NCBI RefSeq assembly: GCF_028714215.1
Contig: NZ_JAQTMS010000013.1
Span: forward strand, 30,356 to 94,355
Direction: 5' to 3'
Source: Rhodoferax sp.
GTDB taxonomy: Bacteria; Pseudomonadota; Gammaproteobacteria; Burkholderiales; Burkholderiaceae_C
Length of the DNA stretch: 64,000 nt
A model generated the notes under the pieces. The model searched no databases, had not been told where the DNA came from, and was given only the letters and a program-made list of their open reading frames with translations. Position numbers and translations under genes: made by a program. Positions 1 through 7,063 of this stretch are shown one piece after another (the stretch's first letter is position 1; each line of letters starts with the position of its first letter).

Positions 1-570
1 ATTGCGGATCAAGCCGAAGTAGCGCTGGCTGACAAAATCTTCCAGCTTGCTGCCGCCCAGGCAGCAGTCTTTCAGCGCCAGCCAGAAGTCCGTCGGCAGC
101 GACCAGTTGTAATGGGCCCCGGCAATGGTCTGCATCTTGCGGCCGTAGCGCAAACTCAGACCCTCGCGGTAAACGTACTTGAAGCGGGCCGCGTTGGAAC
201 TGCCGTAGTCGGCAATCGGGATGTCCTTGTCATCGCCCAGGACGCAAGGCATGGAGCCGGCCCACATCGCCTCACCGCCAAGGTGCGGCGCCACGTAGCG
301 GTGAATGTCGCGCAGAAAGCGCAGCGGAAAGTCCGGGTCCTGCGACGGCGGCGTGATGAATTCGAGCAGCGCCTCGGAGTAGTCGGTGGTGATCCAGGGG
401 TGCGTCAGCTTGGAGCCCAGCGCCAACGGGTGCGGTGTTTTGGCCAGGTGGCCAGCCGCGTCGACGCGCAGGCACTCGCGCTCGAAACCGCGCGTAATGC
501 CGCGCAACACCTGCGCCTGGCCGCTGGTGAAAAATTGCTGGACCGCGTCGCAGCAGGTGAACTTCAACAT
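1..570 (-). CDS. gshA: Glutamate-cysteine ligase, N-terminal part (cut by left edge)
   Basis: First enzyme of glutathione synthesis: ATP-dependent joining of glutamate to cysteine in the cytoplasm. About 190 residues are visible from the ATG at 570. They follow the E. coli-type GshA closely: [12 protein letters not shown] near residue 25, then [28 protein letters not shown], the ADYGSSN segment, [10 protein letters not shown] and [13 protein letters not shown]. The family is usually about 430-520 residues, so more than half lies beyond the window. A purine-rich AGAAAG stretch precedes the ATG. The gene is divergent from the luxR-type gene to its right, across about 275 bp. Identification is by recognised motifs and is firm. 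Confidence 0.93.
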   Translation of the reverse strand, partial: MLKFTCCDAVQQFFTSGQAQVLRGITRGFERECLRVDAAGHLAKTPHPLALGSKLTHPWITTDYSEALLEFITPPSQDPDFPLRFLRDIHRYVAPHLGGEAMWAGSMPCVLGDDKDIPIADYGSSNAARFKYVYREGLSLRYGRKMQTIAGAHYNWSLPTDFWLALKDCCLGGSKLEDFVSQRYFGLIRN

Positions 571-760
571 GGATTTTTGCTTTCTAAAAGCTTGCGCGAC
601 GACCGCGGCTAAATGTCGATTATCTGGCGGGACGGCTGCCTTTACACAGCAGGACCAGGCCGCGCCCCAACACTTTGAAACGGCTGGAAGTATGGCAGTT
701 TTTGGGCGCAAGCCAGGGGCTCCCTATGAAAGTCAAGCCCTAAGTACAAACACCAAGAAG

Positions 761-780
761 TTATGGAATCGTTTCCATGA
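761..780. promoter_or_regulatory. Imperfect 20-bp dyad upstream of luxR-type gene
   Basis: TTATGGAATCGTTTCCATGA is symmetric at 8 of 10 paired positions, with a core of ATGGAA, TCGT and TTCCAT. It sits about 75 bp before the luxR start, in the otherwise featureless 571-845 gap between gshA and luxR. It could be an autoregulatory operator, but no matching site is known to me, and its half-site differs from the lux box at 1583. Confidence 0.3.
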
Positions 781-845
781 TAATAAGTCCAACCAGCACG
801 AATAAGGCGCGCCAATAAGCGCCAACGTGAGATGAGGGAGGACTC

Positions 846-1553
846 ATGAAGAGTTGGCCAGAGGATTTGCTCGGTACCACCGGGGGCGTGCCGTGCGAGC
901 ATGCGACGTTTAAAAAAATCGAAGCTGGCGCGCGGGCGCTGGGCTTCGAGCACTGCGCCCTTGGACTGCGTGCTGCGCAGCCGTTCTCCGGTTCCAGGGC
1001 CATCGTCCTGAACCACTACGCCGCGCCATGGTGGGTCCGATACATCAGTGAGGGCTCACTGCACACCGATTCAACCGTCTTGCACGGTCGTCGCACCCAC
1101 ACCCCGCTCAATTGGAATGACAAGGTCTCTGGCTCCGCGCGTCAGCTATGGGATGAAGCCCAGCGCTGCGGCCTGCGTGTCGGCTGGACGCAGTCGAGTT
1201 TGGAGGTTATCGGTGTCGCTGACATGCTGACCCTGTCGCGTTCACGCGAAGTGCGGTCTGCGGTGGAACTGGCAAGCCAGGAAATCAAGCTGCGCTGGCT
1301 GGTCAATGTCTCGCATCTGACTTTGTCCGGGATATTCGTGTCCAGGCTGCGGGAGCAGATCCCATTGACGGCCAGAGAAATCGAGGTCCTGCGCTGGAGC
1401 GCAGACGGCAAAACCTCCGGCCAGATTTCAGAAATCCTGGCTGTGTCCGAAAACACGGTGAACTTTCACGTCAAGAATGCCGTGGCAAAGCTTCAGACCG
1501 CGAACAAGACGGCCGCCGTTGCCCGCGCTGCAAAGCTTGGTTTTTTGAACTGA
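846..1553 (+). CDS. LuxR-family quorum-sensing-type regulator (no partner synthase in window)
   Basis: A 235-residue transcription factor with an N-terminal autoinducer-binding domain and a C-terminal LuxR helix-turn-helix. Residues match the LuxR invariants with almost unchanged numbering: W62, Y66, D75 and W90 in the ligand pocket, and E178, L182 and G188 in the DNA-binding domain. The proline that normally follows the pocket aspartate is replaced by serine (S76). A strong GGGAGG ribosome site precedes the ATG. No luxI-type gene is seen nearby, so it behaves as a solo or orphan regulator here. A lux box lies just downstream, before the secretion genes (1583-1602), so it probably activates the microcin-like operon in response to an acyl-homoserine lactone or related signal. 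The ligand is unknown. Confidence 0.88.
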   Translation: MKSWPEDLLGTTGGVPCEHATFKKIEAGARALGFEHCALGLRAAQPFSGSRAIVLNHYAAPWWVRYISEGSLHTDSTVLHGRRTHTPLNWNDKVSGSARQLWDEAQRCGLRVGWTQSSLEVIGVADMLTLSRSREVRSAVELASQEIKLRWLVNVSHLTLSGIFVSRLREQIPLTAREIEVLRWSADGKTSGQISEILAVSENTVNFHVKNAVAKLQTANKTAAVARAAKLGFLN

Positions 1554-1582
1554 GCAGCCGTTCGCCCCAATTCACTTTCAAA

Positions 1583-1602
1583 ACCTACCAGATTTGGTAG
1601 TT
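1583..1602. promoter_or_regulatory. lux box (LuxR-type operator)
   Basis: ACCTACCAGATTTGGTAGTT has the length, the CTACCAGA-type half-sites and the dyad symmetry (8 of 10 pairs) of the LasR/RhlR-like lux boxes of pseudomonads. It lies 30 bp after the luxR stop and 98 bp before the adaptor gene. A possible -10 (TATAAG, 1642-1647) would put the box centre near -60 relative to transcription start, but no convincing -35 is visible. The call rests on motif recognition only. Confidence 0.7.
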
Positions 1603-1700
1603 ACCAAGACTTGTTCTTCGTGATCTGATTGCCCTCAGTTCTATAAGGGAGACGAGGTGCACATTGTGGCGGGCATGTCAGCCGAGCTAGCGGTGGCTTT

Positions 1701-3047
1701 ATGAAGCTGTTCCGGCAGGAAGTCCACGTCGCGCAAGCCGCCCAATGGCTGGGCAGTGTGCGCCTGCATAGGCCCTTGTCGTTCACACTGGTCACCACAG
1801 TGGCGCTGGGCATGGCGCTGGCGCTGGTCGCCTTTGCGGCCTGGGGTGAAGTCAACCGCAAAGCCCGCTTGAGCGGCCTGCTGGTGCCCAGCCAGGGTAG
1901 CCTCAACATCACCGCGCAGCAGTCTGGCGTCTTGATGGAACTTCTCATCACCGAAGGTCAAACAGTCCAAGCAGGCGACGTGCTACTGGTGCTTAACACC
2001 GAACACCGCAGCCTGCTGCAAGGCGCTGTTGGTGACACCAGTGAGCGTGCCGCCCGGCAAATAGAGGCGCGTCGACAAACCCTGAGCACTGAGCAAACCC
2101 TGCGCGAGTTGCAAACCCGGCAACGCGAACAAGTGCTGGCCGACCGCATCCGCACTCTGCAAGCCGAATTGCGTCAGGCGGAAGAAGAACGCAGCCTGCA
2201 ACAGCGCCGCGTGCAACTCGCTCGCGGCACCCTGGCGCGCAACGAGCAATTGGCCGCCGAGGGCTTCGTCGCCCCCGCCCAGGTGCAAACCCGACAGGAA
2301 GAACTGATAGACGCCGACGGCCGGCTGCAAGCACTGGAGCGCTCACGCCTGGCTCTTCAACACGACCTGCAAGCGCTACGCGGTGAGCGCACCGCGCTGA
2401 GTGCCCAACTCGAGAGCGACCTGAACCTGATCGAGCGCAATCGCTCCAGCCTGGATCAGGAGATGAGCGAAAACGCCGCGCGCAAAAGCACCGTCATCAC
2501 CGCGCCTTATGCCGGCACCGTGACCGCGTTGAATCTCACTGTGGGCCAATCCGTGCAGACCGGCCAGACCCTGGCCACGCTGGTGCCGCAGGCTGCAACT
2601 GGCAGCGGTGGTGCCAGCAAGGGTGCAGCACTGCAAGCCCACCTATTCGCCCCCAGCCGCACCGCAGGCTTTGTGCGCCCCGGGCAAAGCGTGTACCTGC
2701 GCTACGCCGCCTACCCGTATCAGAAGTTCGGCCTGTACACCGGACACATCACCGCTGTTTCCGCAACCCCCTTCGCCCCCAGCGAATTGCCGTCCAACTT
2801 GAGCCAGCAACTCATCGCCCAGGTGGGTAGTAGCGAGGCGTTGTACCGCATCAACGTACAACTGGACGCGCAAGATATCAAAGCCTACGGCGAAACAATG
2901 CCACTCAAGCCCGGTCTAACGCTGGAAGCCGACGTGTTGCAGGAACGCAGAAAAGTATGGGAATGGGTGCTGGAGCCTGTGCTGGCAGCACGGCAGCAGA
3001 TGTGGGTTCTGAATGCTGATCCGAACAAAGGACGCGCAGGCGGCTGA
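1701..3047 (+). CDS. HlyD/CvaA-like membrane fusion protein for bacteriocin export
   Basis: A 448-residue periplasmic adaptor of a type I secretion system. One membrane segment (about residues 27-50) follows a short cytoplasmic tail. After it come a biotinyl-lipoyl half (SGLLVPSQGSLNI...GVLMELLITEGQ), a long glutamine/arginine-rich coiled coil (about 110-260), the second lipoyl half (ITAPYAGTVTAL) and a C-terminal beta domain. Size and layout resemble CvaA of colicin V export. It is the first gene after the lux box. It should bridge the C39 ABC exporter encoded at 7064-9175 and a TolC-type outer-membrane channel encoded elsewhere. The ribosome site is weak. Confidence 0.87.
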   Translation: MKLFRQEVHVAQAAQWLGSVRLHRPLSFTLVTTVALGMALALVAFAAWGEVNRKARLSGLLVPSQGSLNITAQQSGVLMELLITEGQTVQAGDVLLVLNTEHRSLLQGAVGDTSERAARQIEARRQTLSTEQTLRELQTRQREQVLADRIRTLQAELRQAEEERSLQQRRVQLARGTLARNEQLAAEGFVAPAQVQTRQEELIDADGRLQALERSRLALQHDLQALRGERTALSAQLESDLNLIERNRSSLDQEMSENAARKSTVITAPYAGTVTALNLTVGQSVQTGQTLATLVPQAATGSGGASKGAALQAHLFAPSRTAGFVRPGQSVYLRYAAYPYQKFGLYTGHITAVSATPFAPSELPSNLSQQLIAQVGSSEALYRINVQLDAQDIKAYGETMPLKPGLTLEADVLQERRKVWEWVLEPVLAARQQMWVLNADPNKGRAGG

Positions 3048-3112
3048 GGCGGCGGACGGTGTTGGGGAGGTGAAAGGTCGACGCCATTTTCGACCGATAT
3101 TCTGGAGAATCT

Positions 3113-3448
3113 ATGAAAGTACTGTGTAAACGTGAATTGGCCTATATTTCTGGTGGCAACGCTCAAGATACGGTGTACGGTAATCCCGGTGCCACATCCT
3201 CTAACCCCTCAACTTGGGGGCCCTCCTATTGGGCGTCATCCGAATCCTATGGCTATGCTGAGGGCGGTCCAATCTGCACAACCTCCACCGTGGTAACTAC
3301 TGCTCAAAATTACGTGACTACCAAAACTTCGCCTGGATGCGTGGTTACCTCAAATCCGCCCTTTATAAGTTGCAGCGTCGGTATGCCGAGTACGACCAAT
3401 ACAACAAGCGGTGGAGTAACTACAACAATAACCTGCGTGACTAAATAA
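3113..3448 (+). CDS. Putative microcin/bacteriocin precursor with double-glycine leader
   Basis: A 111-residue peptide. Residues 1-15 (MKVLCKRELAYISGG) have the length and form of the class II microcin leader of colicin V (MRTLTLNELDSVSGG), with predicted cleavage after G15 by the C39 exporter. The 96-residue core is rich in Ser, Thr and Gly, has tryptophans 35 and 40, four cysteines (C55, C76, C87, C108) and only two lysines: K71 and the C-terminal K111. The cysteines allow two disulfides. A lysine is the usual target of an HlyC-type acyltransferase such as the one at 6521-7054. A good ribosome site (GGAG, 7 nt before ATG) is present. I recognise no specific bacteriocin; function is inferred from leader and neighbours. 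Confidence 0.75.
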   Translation: MKVLCKRELAYISGGNAQDTVYGNPGATSSNPSTWGPSYWASSESYGYAEGGPICTTSTVVTTAQNYVTTKTSPGCVVTSNPPFISCSVGMPSTTNTTSGGVTTTITCVTK

Positions 3449-3455
3449 AGAAGAG

Positions 3456-3488
3456 GTTACGCATTTTAAGAAACTTAAAATGCGTAAC
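3456..3488. terminator. Perfect 15-bp inverted repeat after precursor gene
   Basis: GTTACGCATTTTAAG, loop AAA, then the exact complement, starting 8 bp after the precursor stop codon. No clear T-run follows, so it is either a weak terminator or an mRNA-stabilising hairpin. Such a structure could keep the structural-gene message more abundant than the downstream genes. Confidence 0.5.
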
Positions 3489-3592
3489 TCGTTATAAGGT
3501 AAGCCCCCGGCTAAGCCGGGGGACTCACACAGGTTTGACCGTTTGAAGCGGTCGTAGATGCTTCGATTCCGACCAAGGAAAAGGAGCATCGG

Positions 3593-4024
3593 ATGAAAGA
3601 GTATCAGAGCTTGGCGCATACGCGCTGGGATTGCAAATATCACGTGGTATTTATACCCAAGAAGAGGAAGAAGGCGATATTCGGGGCAATCAGAAGACAC
3701 TTGGGGCAAGTGTTGCACGAGTTGGCGCAGCAAAAGGAATGCAAGATTGTGGAAGGGCATTTGATGCCAGATCACGTGCACATGTGCTTGAGCATTCCAC
3801 CCAAGCATTCAGTGAGCTACGTGATGGGGTTCATCAAGGGGAAAAGCGCCATCAGCATAGCTCGAAATTTCTCAGGCAAGACGAGGAACTTCACGGGGGA
3901 GAATTTTTGGGCCAGAGGCTACTATGTCTCTACGGTGGGGTTAGATGAAGAGATGATACGGGCCTACATCAGGCATCAGGAAAGCGAGGACGAACGATAT
4001 GACCAACTCAAGCTTGCGATGTGA
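3593..4024 (+). CDS. tnpA: IS200-like Y1 transposase TnpA
   Basis: A 143-residue HUH-type single-strand transposase. The metal-binding His-hydrophobic-His motif is in MPDHVHM (about residues 62-68), and the C-terminal helix YIRHQE (about 126-131) carries the nucleophilic tyrosine. The start MKEYQSLAHTRWDCKYHVVFIPKKR is typical of IS200 TnpA. Length is normal and the frame is intact, so the enzyme is probably active. Just after the stop, a GTCGCC-TTTA-GGCGAC hairpin (4026-4041) followed by TTTTT could end its transcript. Confidence 0.93.
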   Translation: MKEYQSLAHTRWDCKYHVVFIPKKRKKAIFGAIRRHLGQVLHELAQQKECKIVEGHLMPDHVHMCLSIPPKHSVSYVMGFIKGKSAISIARNFSGKTRNFTGENFWARGYYVSTVGLDEEMIRAYIRHQESEDERYDQLKLAM

Positions 4025-4025
4025 A

Positions 4026-4052
4026 GTCGCCTTTAGGCGACGCCATCTTTTT
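4026..4052 (+). terminator. Possible intrinsic terminator inside IS200 right part
   Basis: Stem GTCGCC/GGCGAC with loop TTTA (4026-4041), then GCCATCTTTTT. A second small GCCCC/GGGGC hairpin follows immediately. If active, it would reduce read-through from the precursor into the downstream modification genes. Confidence 0.45.
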
Positions 4053-4110
4053 GCCCCTTTTAGGGGCTAACAAATCAAGCCCCCGGCTTTGCCGGGGGTA
4101 CCTGACTTTC

Positions 4111-4884
4111 ATGAAATATAGTATGAAGCATGTAAATCAACTTCTGAAACTCGTGGTGTTTTTTCTGTCGATGGTTGCAAGTGCATCCGCATGTGAATCA
4201 AAAATAATTGAAAATTCAATACAGATAGGATTCATTGGGTGCATCTCAAGAGAGAGTGCAGATATTTTGATTGAGGCAATAAGACGCAGCCCTAGGGATT
4301 TAGTTGTTCAATCAGAAGGTGGTGATGTTGAGGCTGCTCTAAGAGTGGCAAATGAACTTCACCAGAAGAATCTATCTATCATTATCCGTGGATATTGTCA
4401 TTCCTCTTGTGCAAACTATTTAATTCCTGCCGCAAAAATCGTTACCATAGAGGGCGATTCAACTATTGTTTACCATGGTGACGCAAGGACGTCGCTCACA
4501 GCATTTATGGATATAAGTGGAAATTATGTAGATCCCATGCTTCTTTCGAAGTTGCGTGAATTAACTGAAGCGGAAAAGCGTCTCGAAGAAATCATTCCCA
4601 AAGTGGCCTTGATTCACTTTCTTCAAAGCATTTCAATAGGGCAACCTAATCAGAAATTTTCAATCAAGTTTGATGGGTATTTATACACCTGCAAAGGACT
4701 TGGTCAACTGCTTTGGTCACCTTCCATGCAGGTTATGAGGAAATTAAAAATTGTTGATCGAGTTGTTCCGGTTAATGAGGTAATGATTCCAGAAATTAGA
4801 TTTCGACAATTCAATGTCGCCGTCAGCATGCCGATCCACGGAAATAGTCCTATGGAATTGTGCGAAAAACTGTCTACAGAATAA
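4111..4884 (+). CDS. Exported ClpP/crotonase-fold protein (COG3904-like), unknown role
   Basis: About 257 residues from the ATG at 4111; a second ATG at 4123 gives 253. A signal peptide (KLVVFFLSMVASASA before CESK) sends it to the periplasm. The middle carries the pattern of ClpP-fold periplasmic proteins: QSEGGDVEAALRVANEL, then RGYCHSSCANYL, in which the serine between the two cysteines sits where the nucleophile is expected, then VYHGDA. Base composition is visibly AT-richer than all neighbours, which suggests separate acquisition. The IS200 right end lies only about 10 bp upstream and no ribosome site is visible, so the insertion may have damaged its translation signal. Its role in the cluster (processing, quality control or immunity) is unknown. 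Confidence 0.6.
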   Translation: MKYSMKHVNQLLKLVVFFLSMVASASACESKIIENSIQIGFIGCISRESADILIEAIRRSPRDLVVQSEGGDVEAALRVANELHQKNLSIIIRGYCHSSCANYLIPAAKIVTIEGDSTIVYHGDARTSLTAFMDISGNYVDPMLLSKLRELTEAEKRLEEIIPKVALIHFLQSISIGQPNQKFSIKFDGYLYTCKGLGQLLWSPSMQVMRKLKIVDRVVPVNEVMIPEIRFRQFNVAVSMPIHGNSPMELCEKLSTE

Positions 4885-4904
4885 TATATATTCGCTAAAT
4901 TGAC

Positions 4905-6536
4905 GTGAAATCGAAAATCCAACCCGCAGCTCTGGTTGCGTTCTGCGCCAAGGAAGTTGCACACCCTCTGGTGGCATGGGTAAATCAGAAAATATTTTCT
5001 CCATCGGAGGCAGTAAGCCATGCCGGATGTATGGCCCAGGGGCAGGAGACTGAAGCTGACTATCTCACCGCGCAACGTGTGCTGAATGCCGACCGTTACG
5101 GCGGTTATGGCGTTGGTTACTGCGGTGGAAGTGCCCGGTGTGGCGCTTGTGGTGACATCCAGATCAAGGGCGTTGGTCTGACACCGTTAATGGGTAGCCA
5201 ACCCGGCGCACCTGTTGACCCCTGGCACAGTAGCGGCACGGTTACCATGAATGAAGCCGGGCGCGAGGCCATCTGGAGTGGTATTTGTGATGCTGCATTG
5301 CCCTTTGGCGCCGTGCCCACACTGGCCGTTGTGCTCACCGGTACGCAATGCTTGCGTACTGACACGGCTCCGGGGGTGACGGTACTCAACCGTCGCGCGC
5401 TCATCATGCGAGCCATGGCATTGCGTCCAGCCCACTTTATGCGCAATGTTCACTTCAAAACTGCTTTGATGCCCGGTGCTGGTGTGTGCGAAGACTACCA
5501 GCGCGTGAGCAGCATGATCGCCTCGTTGCCTGCAGCTCTTGTGGATGCGTTTGGTGATGGTCTGAATGGTGAGTCTGCTACCGCAAGGGTCAACATGGGG
5601 CTGAAGCTGATGGCGCGCCGCTTTGCCGCTCAGGTAGCTGCTGCCTTTGCCAAACGGCTGTACCACAGCAGCTTGAACTGCTCCAACATTGCATTGGATG
5701 GGCGATACCTGGACTTTGGCACCATGACCGCCGTTAGCGCATACCGCCGGCAAGCGGGTTCGCCCCTTTGGCCCGACTTTTGGAGCCAGCACACCCCATT
5801 GTTGCGAACGCTGACTTACCTGTTGTTCCATGTGGGCAAGTACTTGGACTGCCCGGATATCAAGAGCCTTGTTTCTCCGGCAGACCTTACAGTCCAATTC
5901 AACGATGCACTGCAACAGCGCATGGAAATTGAGATGCTGAAACAAACAGGCATCCCTGAGCAAGCAATAAGTGTCTATTCCCCAACACTACGAAGCCGTG
6001 CCCACCGTTGCTTCAAAGCCATTTACACGTGTGGTGCCAACACGTCGTTCGTGTGGCGCGGAGACGATGACCCCAGCATGATAGGCGTGCAGCCGCTGCA
6101 AAGTCTCGGGCGCTATGACTTGAACGACATATTGATCAAGGCTGCACCGTGTCGCGATGCCGTACAACTGCAAGGTACCGTAGCGGCGCTGATTGACGAT
6201 GCGGCGTTGGCGGCAGAATTTTGCGCCGTTTACACCGATTTGGTGGACTGGTTTTTGGCTTCGCAGCCCGGCATGGATGCCGTGATGGCGAGGCAGTTTC
6301 TTGCCCGCCAAGCGACAAGGCTCAATGCCGATGTGTCGCACCTGACGCGCGAGGCGCTGGACGCAGCCATGGCCACTTTTGAAGAAGATCCCGGCGGCCT
6401 GGGCGCATTCATTGATAGCACCATTTGTCATGCAAAAGAAATCATGTGTGATGAGCCGCCCGAGTTGGTCATGCCCCAAGGGCGGCGCATCAAGGGGCTC
6501 AATGCCCAACTGGAGGCACTATGCGTTACAGCGTAA
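4905..6536 (+). CDS. Divergent SelO/YdiU-like pseudokinase in microcin cluster
   Basis: A 543-residue protein with a GTG start. Several blocks line up with SelO (protein AMPylase): DIQIKGVGLTP (lysine K88), GREAIWSGICDAALPFG (R120, E121), TLAVVLTG, RRALIMRAMALRPAHF and the active-site region H254-S-S-L-N-C-S260-N261 ... L-D270-F-G. In SelO that region reads HGVLNTDN...DYG, so the catalytic-base aspartate before the metal-binding asparagine is Ser here, while N261 and D270 remain. It overlaps the HlyC-like gene by 16 bp, suggesting coupled translation and perhaps a complex. Siderophore microcins use an HlyC-like protein (MceI) with a large partner (MceJ). Whether this gene matches MceJ cannot be decided from sequence alone. 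Confidence 0.68.
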   Translation: MKSKIQPAALVAFCAKEVAHPLVAWVNQKIFSPSEAVSHAGCMAQGQETEADYLTAQRVLNADRYGGYGVGYCGGSARCGACGDIQIKGVGLTPLMGSQPGAPVDPWHSSGTVTMNEAGREAIWSGICDAALPFGAVPTLAVVLTGTQCLRTDTAPGVTVLNRRALIMRAMALRPAHFMRNVHFKTALMPGAGVCEDYQRVSSMIASLPAALVDAFGDGLNGESATARVNMGLKLMARRFAAQVAAAFAKRLYHSSLNCSNIALDGRYLDFGTMTAVSAYRRQAGSPLWPDFWSQHTPLLRTLTYLLFHVGKYLDCPDIKSLVSPADLTVQFNDALQQRMEIEMLKQTGIPEQAISVYSPTLRSRAHRCFKAIYTCGANTSFVWRGDDDPSMIGVQPLQSLGRYDLNDILIKAAPCRDAVQLQGTVAALIDDAALAAEFCAVYTDLVDWFLASQPGMDAVMARQFLARQATRLNADVSHLTREALDAAMATFEEDPGGLGAFIDSTICHAKEIMCDEPPELVMPQGRRIKGLNAQLEALCVTA

Positions 6537-7054
6537 GCACTGTTACAGGTAAGGCTGAGAATGCCGACACGCACCGCGCCGCGCTGGTTGGCTTTGTGTG
6601 CCAGCTTGGCGCCCAAAGCCCTGTGCATGCCAACTTGCCGCTTGGGCGCACTCTCAGCCAGCTGGTTTCACCGGTTGAGGTGGAGCAGTACAAGCTGTAT
6701 TTCAATGACTTTGGTCAGTGCGTAGGCTTTGTCACATGGGCCATGCTGGCTCCCGATGTGGAAAAACGACTTCTGCTCGGTGAAGATTACGACCTGCGGA
6801 CCTGCGAATGGAACGAGGGCGCCAGCCTGTGGATTATGGATATGGTGGTTCCACATGGTTCCATCAAGCACGTATTGGAAGACATGCGCGACAAGCTGTT
6901 CAAAGACTTCGATACGCTGACCTACTTTCGCATCAAGAATAGAAAGCGCATCTTTAAACGAGTGAGCCGGGCCGACGGCGGATATTTTTTTCGCGACGCA
7001 CCATCGCAAGCTACCGCCCGAGCGTTAGCACCGGTGCAGCCGGCTTCCGCATAG
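6521..7054 (+). CDS. HlyC-family toxin-activating acyltransferase
   Basis: A 177-residue protein matching the RTX toxin-activating lysine acyltransferases. The catalytic histidine lies in SPVHANLPLG (H35, compare SPLHRNWPV in HlyC), GFVTWAMLAPDVEKRL follows, and the second key residue, D107, lies in LWIMDMVVPHG (compare WFIDWIAPFG). The family moves an acyl group from acyl-ACP to a lysine side chain. In siderophore microcins a relative (MceI) helps attach glycosylated enterobactin to the peptide C terminus. No RTX toxin is encoded here; the obvious substrate is the 3113-3448 peptide (K71, K111 or its C terminus). A clear GGAGG ribosome site lies inside the end of the SelO-like gene. Confidence 0.88.
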   Translation: MRYSVSTVTGKAENADTHRAALVGFVCQLGAQSPVHANLPLGRTLSQLVSPVEVEQYKLYFNDFGQCVGFVTWAMLAPDVEKRLLLGEDYDLRTCEWNEGASLWIMDMVVPHGSIKHVLEDMRDKLFKDFDTLTYFRIKNRKRIFKRVSRADGGYFFRDAPSQATARALAPVQPASA

Positions 7055-7063
7055 TCCGACCGC

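Larger units (their letters stand above)
3498..4102 (+). mobile_element. IS200-like insertion sequence
   Basis: A compact element of about 600 bp. Both ends carry subterminal hairpins with the same stem, CCCCCGGC/GCCGGGGG (3504-3522 with loop TAA; 4080-4098 with loop TTT), around a single Y1 transposase gene. That is the IS200/IS605 layout without tnpB. The exact ends are uncertain by about 10 bp. It is inserted between the precursor gene and the ClpP-like gene, in the operon's direction. Confidence 0.8.

Noticed and set aside
846..3047. Search for a luxI autoinducer synthase beside the luxR gene
   Set aside because: No frame on either strand shows the LuxI pattern; the gene is treated as a solo regulator.
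5187..5963. Minus-strand frame opposite the SelO-like gene
   Set aside because: No motif or ribosome site; the plus strand aligns with SelO blocks over its whole length.
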